Positions 33,304 through 43,079 of a stretch of 64,000 nt of DNA are shown here, piece by piece. The translations under genes and the position numbers were made by a program. The number at the start of each line of letters is the position of its first letter. Positions within the stretch are counted from its first letter, which is position 1. The notes under the pieces were generated by a model. That model saw only the letters and a list, made by a program, of their open reading frames with translations, had not been told where the DNA came from and searched no databases. Origin of the DNA: Listeria cossartiae subsp. cossartiae (GTDB lineage: Bacteria; Bacillota; Bacilli; Lactobacillales; Listeriaceae); NCBI RefSeq assembly GCF_014224155.1, contig NZ_JAASUI010000001.1, positions 248,001 through 312,000 of the forward strand, given 5' to 3'.

Positions 33304-34734
33304 TCAAAATGGATCAAAGTAAGTGTATTCAGTTACGCCGCCTTCAATTGGTTTACTGATGCGGTTCAGTTCGTCGACAATTTTTTTGGCATCCTCACCG
33401 AACACAGGGAGCGGCTGGTAATTATTTTCGGTCGTGCTACCATCTGAATTTTCATAAGTAGGAACGATTGAAATATCTTTTAGAACGATTTTATTATCTG
33501 CTTTCGTAAAGCGAAGTTGGAACATCGAAGTCATGCGCGAAAGTAGCGTTGGGTCGGCTCCGAACGCGAAGTCGCCCATGCTATAAACGATATATTTATC
33601 TTTATATTTTTCCACACTTTCAAGGCGGTGTGGGTGCGAGCCCATAATTATATCAGCACCAGCGTCTAAAATCGCGTGGCCAAATTCAGTTTGATAATTC
33701 GTTGGCGTTTCGCGGTATTCGACACCCCAGTGCATATTGACAATAACTAGTGTATCTTCTTTTTTATATTTTTTAACATCATTTACAATTCTTTCGAGAT
33801 AGGCAGGGGATTGCTGACTCATGCGGCAATCGTAGCCAAGCATAACTGTTTTCATACCTTTAATGGTTGTTTCAAGTGGAGCATCCGCATTGAAAACTGG
33901 AATATTGTTGTCTTTAAATGCTTTTAATGTTTCGTCATAGCCAACTTGGAAATAATCCATGGTGTGGTTGTTTGCGAGATTGGCCGCATCAACACCACTT
34001 GCTGGTAAAAAGGCTACGTGAGCGGGATCGCTTTTGATGCGCCACATTTTATTCTCAGCTTTTGTTGCATTTGTAAAAGCACTTTCGGCGTTTATTACAG
34101 TGTAGTCATCCGATTTGAACCAAGGAAGACAGTTTTTAAAAACATAAGTATTGTCGCCGTTATTTTTTTTGAATACATTATCGAATTTAAGGTGTTCGGG
34201 TGTTTCTGGATAGGTTCCGAATGAGTTATCGCCAACCATTGTTAAGGTGACAACGCCTTTTTCTTTTAATCCTTGTTGATTCGTTGCTGCTGCGGCGTAA
34301 AACCAATCGTATTGCGTTGTTTTTTCGATAGCTGATAGTTTTTTTTCACTTTCGAGAAAGGCTGGATATACTTTACCAAGCGCTTTTTCGTCTGCTTTAC
34401 CAGTTGTATATGACTCAACGGCTTCTAAGCAAGTTGTTAGATTTTGGAGATATTCGCCGGAATTATTTTTTTCGGCGGGGTAGGATTTTAGTTCTTTAAT
34501 TAATTCATTTAAATCGGAAATAGACGCTTTGTCTGCTCCGGAGCTTGCTAGGGAATTCAAGGTTTTCTTAGCTTGTGCTGAAATAGTTTTAACATTAGCT
34601 GGCTTTGTTTTTTTCGGTGTCTCGGTTGGAGTAGCTTTTTGTTCCGTTTTGTTAGTGGAATTCGTAATCCAAAAAGCGCCGACAATAAAAACAAGCACCA
34701 AACCAGTGATAATAATATAAGTAAGTTTCTTCAA
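33304..34734 (-). CDS. CapA-like (poly-gamma-glutamate synthesis) protein
   Basis: 476 residues, TTG start 8 bases after GGAGG. An N-terminal membrane anchor (YIIITGLVLVFIVGAFWI), a coiled, lysine-rich extracytoplasmic stretch to about residue 160, then the PGA_cap metallophosphatase-like domain: LTMVGDNSFGTYPET, NAESAFTN, NLANNHTMDYF, VIVNMHWGVEY and IIMGSHPHRLES. CapA proteins take part in poly-gamma-glutamate or capsule production in Bacillus; there are no capB or capC genes here. The role is therefore uncertain; it may be a surface phosphoesterase acting on a cell-wall compound. Confidence 0.85.
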   Translation of the reverse strand: MKKLTYIIITGLVLVFIVGAFWITNSTNKTEQKATPTETPKKTKPANVKTISAQAKKTLNSLASSGADKASISDLNELIKELKSYPAEKNNSGEYLQNLTTCLEAVESYTTGKADEKALGKVYPAFLESEKKLSAIEKTTQYDWFYAAAATNQQGLKEKGVVTLTMVGDNSFGTYPETPEHLKFDNVFKKNNGDNTYVFKNCLPWFKSDDYTVINAESAFTNATKAENKMWRIKSDPAHVAFLPASGVDAANLANNHTMDYFQVGYDETLKAFKDNNIPVFNADAPLETTIKGMKTVMLGYDCRMSQQSPAYLERIVNDVKKYKKEDTLVIVNMHWGVEYRETPTNYQTEFGHAILDAGADIIMGSHPHRLESVEKYKDKYIVYSMGDFAFGADPTLLSRMTSMFQLRFTKADNKIVLKDISIVPTYENSDGSTTENNYQPLPVFGEDAKKIVDELNRISKPIEGGVTEYTYFDPF

Positions 34735-34812
34735 CTAGATGTCCTCCGTGGTTCCTTTTTCTCTAAGTATAGTAATTGTATGGGAGAAAAACAAGTCTTT
34801 ATTTAGTAAAAT

Positions 34813-34844
34813 AAAAGCCCAAAATAATATATTTTGGGCTTTTA
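34813..34844 (-). terminator. Terminator of the histidine-phosphatase gene
   Basis: AAAAGCCCAAAATA pairs with TATTTTGGGCTTTT; T-rich on the minus strand. Confidence 0.85.
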
Positions 34845-34854
34845 ATCGAACTAT

Positions 34855-35670
34855 TTATTTAGAACCATTTTCAACGTAGCTTAAATCATTTACATCACCA
34901 ATAGTGAATTTACCATCTTTGTAAGTGATTTTAGTTACACTTGCATTTTTGATACCAGCAGCAGGAAGTTTATAACCTGGTTCGATAGTATCAAGAAGCG
35001 CGCCAATGCTTAGTCCGTGGGAAACTAATAATACATTGCTATCGCCATTTTTGCTTTCTTTTTTAGCAACTTCTGTTAAACCATCTTTTAGACGAGCTTG
35101 GATTGTTGCATAATCTTCAGCAGGCCAGTTTTCGCCTTCTTTAACACGAGTTTTATCAAGAGCAGCTACGCTATCCGCGAAGCCTTTTGGAGAGATACCA
35201 GCTTTTTGCCATTCTTCTAAAGTTTTACCTTGGCTTTTCGCAATATCAGTCCACATATTTTCATTTAAATCGCCTTCATAAGAACCAAAATTGAATTCAC
35301 GGAAACGTGCATCCGTTTGAACTTCTTTATCAGCAGATTTAGCGCTTTCTTTTAAAATTAAGTTTGCAGTTTGGATAGCACGACCACTGTCACTACTATA
35401 AGCTGCAGAGAAATCAACGTCTTTCAATCCTTTACCAGCACTTGTAACTACTTTTTCACCAGCAGGAGTAAGAACTGCATCAGACCAACCTTGTACGCGG
35501 TCAGTTGTGTTTAACATTGTTTTACCGTGACGCACTACATAAAATGTCACAGTGCCGTCTTCTTTAGTTTCTTTTGTTTCCTTTTTGTCTGCATCTGTGC
35601 TGTTACCGCAACCTGCAATTAGCAGTACTGCGCATAACGCCATCAATAATTTAAAAATATTTTTCTTCAT
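34855..35670 (-). CDS. Lipoprotein of the histidine phosphatase (phosphoglycerate mutase-like) family
   Basis: 271 residues from the ATG at 35670, 7 bases after AAAGGAG; an upstream in-frame start lacks a site. The lipobox (LIAGC, Cys at about residue 22) anchors it outside the cell. The catalytic RHG motif is YVVRHGKTMLNTTDRVQGWSD, and the second His follows in LLVSHGLSIG. The length of the mature domain is normal for the family. A surface phosphatase acting on a phosphorylated extracellular compound is likely; the substrate is unknown. The gene upstream on this strand is the long dyad at 35707. Confidence 0.88.
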   Translation of the reverse strand: MKKNIFKLLMALCAVLLIAGCGNSTDADKKETKETKEDGTVTFYVVRHGKTMLNTTDRVQGWSDAVLTPAGEKVVTSAGKGLKDVDFSAAYSSDSGRAIQTANLILKESAKSADKEVQTDARFREFNFGSYEGDLNENMWTDIAKSQGKTLEEWQKAGISPKGFADSVAALDKTRVKEGENWPAEDYATIQARLKDGLTEVAKKESKNGDSNVLLVSHGLSIGALLDTIEPGYKLPAAGIKNASVTKITYKDGKFTIGDVNDLSYVENGSK

Positions 35671-35706
35671 CTTGTTCTCCTTTTTTTGTTTTTTTAGCAA
35701 AATAAA

Positions 35707-35761
35707 AACCTAGATAAATCGAAAATTCGCCCAAAAAGCCAATTTTTGATTTATCTAGGTT
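35707..35761. repeat. Long inverted repeat beside the cas locus
   Basis: AACCTAGATAAATCGAAAAT (from 35707) is complementary, with one mismatch, to the segment ending TTATCTAGGTT at 35761: a 21-bp stem with a 13-base loop. Read on the minus strand it is followed by TTTTTATTTT and so has terminator form just upstream of the lipoprotein gene; on the plus strand it has no T run. Confidence 0.75.
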
Positions 35762-36022
35762 ATGCCCAGGTTGGTTACATTCCTAAATAAGGTTATTTTG
35801 TTTATAGGACGATTTTATCATGGATGGAAAGCGGTTACAAGTCTAATTTTAGTAAAAATAGTAAAATGTGAAAATTTTATTTTGAGAGGAAAAGTGAAAA
35901 AAATAAAGAAATTTATTGCTAAATGTTCGAAAAAACACAAACTATTAAAAAGCCTTTATTTGCAATTGATTTGGGCGTTTTTTTGTGTTAAATTTAACTT
36001 AAAGATTGGAGGTGGAGACACA
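35762..36022 (+). promoter_or_regulatory. Upstream region and promoter of the cas operon
   Basis: TTGATT (35966-35971), a 17-base spacer and TAAATT (35989-35994) are the best promoter, with GGAGGTGG 10 bases before cas6. GGAAAGCGGTTACA (35826-35839) matches a CcpA cre at all but the first base. The open frame here runs into cas6 but has no ribosome binding site. No gene is seen in this region. Confidence 0.45.
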
Positions 36023-36745
36023 ATGAGATTAAAGATAAATTGTGATTTTGATTCTAAAATAATCCCAAAAGATTTTCAAAGTAAAGTTGTTAGTCTGTTC
36101 AAAGCGGGGATTACGAAATCAAGTCCAGAGAGATATGAGGATTTGTTTGGCGGGAATAAACATAAGCAATATACGTTTTCCGTATATCTGCCCAAACCTC
36201 GAAATAAAGGGGCAGAAATTCAGCTCGATGAAGCGAATTGTATTATTAATTTTTCAACGGGAGATGCGGAAACGGGAGTCATTTTTTATAACGCATTGAT
36301 CAGTTTGAGAGGTAGCAAAGTTTTATTTGGAGCTGGGAATCATATTACGGTAAAAAACATCCAAATAGTCCCGGAGAAAAAAATTATCGGCAATCGGACA
36401 GTTTTGAGAACGCTTTCACCACTGGTTAGTCGAGCTCATGATAGAGAAACTTTCAAGAATTGGTTTTACAGTTTTGAGGATGAGGAATTTGAGCCAACTT
36501 TGAAAAGAAATATATTGCCTTATTTAATGGATGCATTTGGTGAGCAAGCTCGTTATGATTTGGAGAAATTGAAAATAACGCCAATTTCGATGAAGAAAGT
36601 AGTTGTTTATTGCCACGAGATACATATTGAAAGCTCGGTCGGGATTTTTGAATTGGAGGCTGAGGCTTATTTGCAGAAGTATTTGGTGGAGAATGGGCTT
36701 GGGACGATGACAGGATCGGGGTTTGGCATGATCGAGCAGCTTTAG
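36023..36745 (+). CDS. cas6: CRISPR-associated endoribonuclease Cas6
   Basis: 240 residues from ATG 36023, behind TTGGAGGTGGAG. Cas6 cuts pre-crRNA within each repeat. Double-ferredoxin-like fold features are the N-terminal MRLKINCDFDSKIIPKDF and the C-terminal glycine-rich loop GLGTMTGSGFGMIEQL, which is diagnostic. It leads the operon cas6-cas8-cas7-cas5-cas3-cas1'-cas2. The repeats of both arrays in the window end in the same 8 bases, so this one enzyme could process both. Confidence 0.92.
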   Translation: MRLKINCDFDSKIIPKDFQSKVVSLFKAGITKSSPERYEDLFGGNKHKQYTFSVYLPKPRNKGAEIQLDEANCIINFSTGDAETGVIFYNALISLRGSKVLFGAGNHITVKNIQIVPEKKIIGNRTVLRTLSPLVSRAHDRETFKNWFYSFEDEEFEPTLKRNILPYLMDAFGEQARYDLEKLKITPISMKKVVVYCHEIHIESSVGIFELEAEAYLQKYLVENGLGTMTGSGFGMIEQL

Positions 36746-36760
36746 ACTGGAGGTGGAAGG

Positions 36761-38438
36761 ATGCAGACAGAAATAGAAGTACGAGCAGATGATTGGCTGA
36801 TAAACGCAGGTTTAGTAGGTTTTCTAAATATTGTTGGAAAAGAAAATGTAAGAATTGATGGACAAGCGATTTATTTTACAGCAGATTTGTTAGAGGATTT
36901 TGAAACTAAGTATTTTAATTTTTTCATTAAAGAATATAAAGAAACATTATCTTGGTCTAAAATCGTTTCCTATAAAGATACAATGGAACGATTTAGAGCG
37001 GAGGATTTTGCTTCTTTTGATGAAGAAGCCTTGGATAATTTAAATAAATATGTGAAAGATGTAGTGAAGTTTTACTTGAAGAAGGCTAATTACATCAAGG
37101 TGTTTTCGTTAATTGATTCCAAAGCTGATGTAAATAAATGGCTAGAAAATTTAAATACGATTAATCTGACTAAAAAACAAAAATGGGAAGATGTGAAGGC
37201 GGATATAATTGAAAAAGTAAAGCAAAATTATACTCAATTAGATGCTATTATTGATTTTTGTGCGAGTGACAAAGGTCTCCAATATCTAGCTGCAAAGAAT
37301 CTGATTTATTCTGTTATTAATAAAGGGTGGTCAGGAATATCTTTCCTTTTGAAACAAACAAAAATTATGGATCCTTATTTAGATTACAAAACTAGCTTTG
37401 TTGATCCAATAATAGAATATTTAGATACAGATTTGTCTAAAGCAAAATATAATTGTTTCAGCTGTAATCAACCAATTAAGAATTTGAAATTAGATCTTAG
37501 TTTTATGAATGAAGTTGGATTTGATACTGCAAGAAAAACTGCCCACGTATGGGATTTTAACAATGATGTAGCGACTTGCCCAGTTTGTCGATTGATTTAT
37601 TCGTGTGTTCCTGCTGGATTTACGTATGTTTACGGAGAAGGTATGTTTGTCAACGATTCTTATGGTGTGGATGAATTATATCGCGTCAATGAACGTATTC
37701 GGAATTCTATCTTGCACTTTAACAAAGATGGAATAAATTCAACTAATACTTATCGAGCACTTGTGGAGTCTATTACGATGGAGCACGAAAATAATCGACG
37801 CTATGAACTTGCAGACATTCAGTTAGTCAGGTATGAAAATGAGCACTATCGTTTCAATATACTTTCTAAAAAAATGTTGGATATTGTAAATGATTCAAAG
37901 GGAATATTGAAAAGTTTAATTCGTTGTGGTTATAAAGAGGGTAATTTGAATATTAATTTGTATAAAGAGGTTATCCAACATTTAATGAACAATGAAAACT
38001 TATTTACACTTATTCATAAATTAATCTATTATAAGCAAACTAATGTGAATGGTTTGTATTACAATATGGGACATGTTTCAGGGATATTAGATATAAATAC
38101 AAAATTTTTGAAGGAGATTGAAGTGATGACAAATATTTCTCAAAAACAATTATGGTTCGTTCAAAATTGTGGTGCAGAATTTAAAGAAGGTTACGTTACC
38201 AAAAAATCAGAAAATAAAATTTCGGGAATAACGTACAAATTATTAAATTCTTTAAAAGTAAATGATAAAGATGGATTTATGGATACTTTATTGAATAGTT
38301 ATTCCTATTTAGCTAAGCCAATTCCGAATGTATTTATGAATGTGTTTACGAATGATGAAGCTTTTAAATCAGTAGGTTATGCATTTATGCTCGGTGTGGG
38401 TGGAGAGAAAACTAAAAAAGAAGACGGGGGAAACACAG

Positions 38439-38449
<11 letters not shown>
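36761..38449 (+). CDS. cas8: Type I-B Cas8 (Cst1, CXXC-CXXC family)
   Basis: 562 residues, large subunit of the Cascade effector that recognises the PAM. Two zinc-knuckle pairs are visible: NCFSCNQPIKN near residue 235 and TCPVCRLIYSC near 275. These are the basis of the Cst1/Cas8a1 CXXC-CXXC family found in Tneap-type I-B loci. The start follows TGGAGGTGGAAGG and lies 15 bases after cas6. It overlaps cas7 by 11 bases. Confidence 0.9.
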
Positions 38450-40068
<1,619 letters not shown>

Positions 40069-40085
40069 TAAATAACGAACAATTA

Positions 40086-40117
40086 CCCCTTGAATGCACT
40101 GTGTTCAAGGGGATTTT
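40086..40117 (+). promoter_or_regulatory. Hairpin between cas5 and cas3
   Basis: Perfect 9-bp GC-containing stem CCCCTTGAA / TTCAAGGGG (40086-40094, 40104-40112) with a TGCACTGTG loop and a following ATTTTGT. It may be an attenuator or RNA-processing site that lowers cas3 relative to Cascade, or a weak terminator. Confidence 0.6.
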
Positions 40118-40137
40118 GTATAAGGAGTGGCCCTGAG

Positions 40138-42321
40138 ATGCATAAATATTTAGCGAAATCTAATCCAGAAGAAACAATTCAAGAACATACGGATAATTTA
40201 TTAAAAAACTATCAAAGACTAAAAAAACTATACCCAGCTGTGGAAATAGATTGGTATTTACTAGAATTAGTTTGTTTACTACATGATTTAGGGAAAATGA
40301 ATCTATTATTCCAAACGAAATTAGGTAATGCTTCTGGTAAAGGTAAAGAAATTCCGCATGGTTATTTGTCTGTTGCATTTGTTCCAGATAGTAAACTTGA
40401 AGAAATGGGATACTCGGAGGATGAAATTAAAGTTGTTTATCAGGCGATTGCGCGACATCATGAAAGGAAATATGATTTTTCTGATTCAGAGTGGAAAAAA
40501 GAAATTATTAGATTAGAAGAGCAGTGGACGAATTTTAATTACAGTCGGCTAGGAGGAAATGCGGAATATAGTAGTGAAGTTGAAATGCTGTATTTCTACC
40601 CAGGATCCAGAATTTTTGAAGGTAATTCCGCAGCGGACGCAGAAATATTCAAAAAATACGTTTTGCTAAAAGGTTTGCTCAATCGGATTGATTTTGCAGC
40701 AAGTGGGGGAATTGATGTAGAACTTGAAAATGATTTTTTGATGAATTCGATGGAAGTGCAACTAGCTAATTTTAAAACGGAAAATCCAGAAGCTGATTGG
40801 AACGCTTTGCAAAAATGTATGATGCAGCATCAAAATGATAATATCGTCGTTATTGCTGAAACTGGCATGGGGAAAACTGAGGCTGGGCTGCTTTGGCTTG
40901 GGAATAATAAAGGCTTTTTCACGCTGCCACTGCGCACGGCAATCAATGCGATTTATGAGCGAATCACGAAAAATATTGTTACGACAAACCAAGCCGAGAG
41001 AGTCGGTTTACTTCATTCGGAAACTTATAGTCAGTATTTGCTGCACGAGGGAAATACAGAGATGGATATTGATGAATATTATACGCGGACGAGGCAAATG
41101 TCTTTACCTGTAACTATTTGCACGCTCGATCAATTGTTTGATTTTGTCTTTCGTTATGCTGGTTTTGAGCATAAATTAGCCACTCTATCTTATTCCAAAG
41201 TGATTATTGATGAAATCCAGATGTACTCATCAGACTTATTAGCTTATCTAATTTTAGGGTTGTCTTATATTGATAAATTTGGTGGGAAGTTCTGCATTAT
41301 GACGGCGACTTTACCGGGAATAGTGACAGATTTACTTTTAGAAAACGGCGTTAATTTTGTCCAACCAAAAGAGAAATTTGTATCGTCGCGGGTTCGGCAT
41401 AGCATGGAGATGGTTCATACAGAGATTGAAAGTGAATTTATTAAACCATTTTTTAACAATAATCGAATTTTAGTTATTTGTAACACTATTAATAAAGCGA
41501 AAAAAATCTATTCGGAGTTAAAATCACATTTTCAAGGTGAAGAAATTCATCTCATTCATAGTCAATTTGTTAAAAAAGATCGCTCAGCTAAAGAAAAAGC
41601 AATTTTTAAAGATGGGCAAAAAAATAGTACGAAAAAATGTATTTGGGTGGCAACGCAAGTCGTGGAGGCTTCTTTGGATATTGATTTTGATTTACTGTTC
41701 ACCGAGTTGTCGGATGTGAATGGGCTGTTTCAGCGGATGGGTAGATGCTATCGAAACCGGTCGTTGGATGTGGATACGAATGTCTATGTTTTTGATGGTG
41801 GGGCGAAAGTTTGTTCAGGAGTTGGAACTTTTATCGATAAGTTGATATTTGGAAATTCTAAGACGATTTTGAATGAGCATGCTGGCGTTTTGACAGAAGA
41901 GAAGAAAATGGAGCTGGTGGAGCGGGTTTATTCAACAGAGGCTTTGCGTGGGAGTGAATTTTATAAAGAATTAATAAGAAAGATAAACTATGTGAAAGCT
42001 TTTGACAGTTATTTAATGGATAAAGCGGATGTTCGTACGAGATTTAGAAACATTAATTCGGTTTCTGTTATTCCGGAAAAAGTTTGGCAAGATAATGCGG
42101 AAGAAATCAATTCTTATTTTGCTACGCTTCGCAAAACTTCCAAAGAAATATCAACAAAAGAGAAAATGATTGCAAGAACCAATTTAGCTGAATTTATGGT
42201 GAGTGTTCCTGATTATCTTTATAAAAAAGGCGAGGGCGTTGTGCGTGAAATAAACCGTTATGAGAGTGTTATTGAGTTTAAATGTGGTTATTCGGATGAG
42301 ATAGGGATTTTTATGCAGTGA
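40138..42321 (+). CDS. cas3: Cas3 helicase-nuclease (HD plus DExH)
   Basis: 727 residues from ATG 40138, behind TAAGGAG. Cas3 is recruited by target-bound Cascade and degrades the DNA. The HD nuclease is N-terminal (CLLHDLGKMNLLF, HGYLSV, ARHHERK). The helicase follows: Walker A-like ETGMGKTEAG near residue 240, the DEIQMYSSD box near 360, MTATLPG near 390, and motif VI ATQVVEASLDIDFD and FQRMGRCYR near 510-545. All key motifs look intact. The C-terminus ends at ...GIFMQ just at the junction with the cas1 remnant. Confidence 0.93.
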   Translation: MHKYLAKSNPEETIQEHTDNLLKNYQRLKKLYPAVEIDWYLLELVCLLHDLGKMNLLFQTKLGNASGKGKEIPHGYLSVAFVPDSKLEEMGYSEDEIKVVYQAIARHHERKYDFSDSEWKKEIIRLEEQWTNFNYSRLGGNAEYSSEVEMLYFYPGSRIFEGNSAADAEIFKKYVLLKGLLNRIDFAASGGIDVELENDFLMNSMEVQLANFKTENPEADWNALQKCMMQHQNDNIVVIAETGMGKTEAGLLWLGNNKGFFTLPLRTAINAIYERITKNIVTTNQAERVGLLHSETYSQYLLHEGNTEMDIDEYYTRTRQMSLPVTICTLDQLFDFVFRYAGFEHKLATLSYSKVIIDEIQMYSSDLLAYLILGLSYIDKFGGKFCIMTATLPGIVTDLLLENGVNFVQPKEKFVSSRVRHSMEMVHTEIESEFIKPFFNNNRILVICNTINKAKKIYSELKSHFQGEEIHLIHSQFVKKDRSAKEKAIFKDGQKNSTKKCIWVATQVVEASLDIDFDLLFTELSDVNGLFQRMGRCYRNRSLDVDTNVYVFDGGAKVCSGVGTFIDKLIFGNSKTILNEHAGVLTEEKKMELVERVYSTEALRGSEFYKELIRKINYVKAFDSYLMDKADVRTRFRNINSVSVIPEKVWQDNAEEINSYFATLRKTSKEISTKEKMIARTNLAEFMVSVPDYLYKKGEGVVREINRYESVIEFKCGYSDEIGIFMQ

Positions 42322-42599
42322 GCTCTCTTTTAATTGCTGATCGGATTATTTTTAGTTTGTTAAACAAACATATTATTACCGAAGATGATTTTGAAAAAGA
42401 GGCTAACTTTTGCTATATGAAAAAAGCAGCTCGGCAAAAGGTATTACAAGCGTATGATTTGCGTATGAAAGAAACAATTAAACATCGGGATTTAGGAAGA
42501 AGTGTATCTTATCGTCATCTAATTCGCTTAGAATGTTATAAATTAGTAAAGCATTTAATGAATGATAAAGAATACGAAGCATTTAAAATTTGGTGGTGA
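42318..42599 (+). pseudogene. cas1: Truncated cas1 (C-terminal remnant); cas4 missing
   Basis: 93 codons. The stretch SLLIADRIIFSLLNKHIITEDDFEKEA followed by TIKHRDLGRSVSYRHLIRLECYKLVKHL matches the C-terminal helical part of Cas1, whose usual length is about 330. The catalytic Glu-His-Asp region lies before this part and is gone. The apparent GTG start overlaps the cas3 stop (GTGA) and has no ribosome binding site, so it is probably not a real start. In type I-B loci cas4 and cas1 normally stand here, between cas3 and cas2. One deletion from the end of cas3 into cas1 explains the loss of both. Confidence 0.88.
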
Positions 42600-42603
42600 A
42601 GAT

Positions 42604-42882
42604 ATGTATGTAATTTTAATTTATGATATTTCAATAGAAAACGGTGGGGCAAAAGTCTGGAGAAATGTATTTAAGATTTGTAAAAAGTACTTAACTCATG
42701 TTCAAAAATCAGTTTTTGAAGGTGAAATAACTCCGGCGCTTTTAGTTAAGTTAAGGATGGAGTTAGATAAGTATATTCGAGATGATCAAGATTCAGTAAT
42801 TGTTTTTTCTAGTAGGCAACAAAGGTGGCTAGAAAAAGAATTTTGGGGATTAACGGATGAAAAAACTTCTAATTTCTTTTGA
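42604..42882 (+). CDS. cas2: Cas2
   Basis: 92 residues, from ATG 42604. Cas2 forms the Cas1-Cas2 integrase core; MYVILIYDISIENGGAKVWRN holds the conserved Asp of the Cas2 ferredoxin fold, and QKSVFEGEI is standard. It follows the cas1 remnant by 4 bases. Without Cas1 it cannot acquire spacers, so the gene may be drifting, although it has no visible lesion. The array leader begins 8 bases after its stop. Confidence 0.88.
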   Translation: MYVILIYDISIENGGAKVWRNVFKICKKYLTHVQKSVFEGEITPALLVKLRMELDKYIRDDQDSVIVFSSRQQRWLEKEFWGLTDEKTSNFF

Positions 42883-42890
42883 TGTTCTCG

Positions 42891-43079
42891 GTCTGTCGAC
42901 CTTTAGTAGTGCGAAAAATAGTGGGGTTCGACAGATTTAGGGAAATCATTGGGGGAGAAAGAGTTTGAAGCTTTTTAGCCGAAATCTGAAGGGATAAGCT
43001 ATGATTTTTACGCAATTTTTAAGAGGTCGACAAAAATAGTGACCTGAGTTATGATGGGAGTAGGCGTAAAATAGAGCGG
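42891..43079 (+). promoter_or_regulatory. Leader and promoter of the cas-linked CRISPR array
   Basis: Starts GTCTGTCGACCTTT and carries TCGACA (43027-43032), a 17-base spacer and TATGAT (43050-43055), so transcription starts about 18 bases before repeat 1. It parallels the rliB leader at 27451 in sequence order, promoter spacing and distance to the first repeat. Confidence 0.75.

Noticed and set aside
33304..34734. Full poly-gamma-glutamate capsule operon
   Set aside because: Only a CapA-like gene is present; no capB, capC or capE genes are near it.
35762..36022. N-terminal extension of cas6 by 87 codons
   Set aside because: No ribosome binding site at the longer start, low-complexity basic residues, and a strong site exists at 36023.
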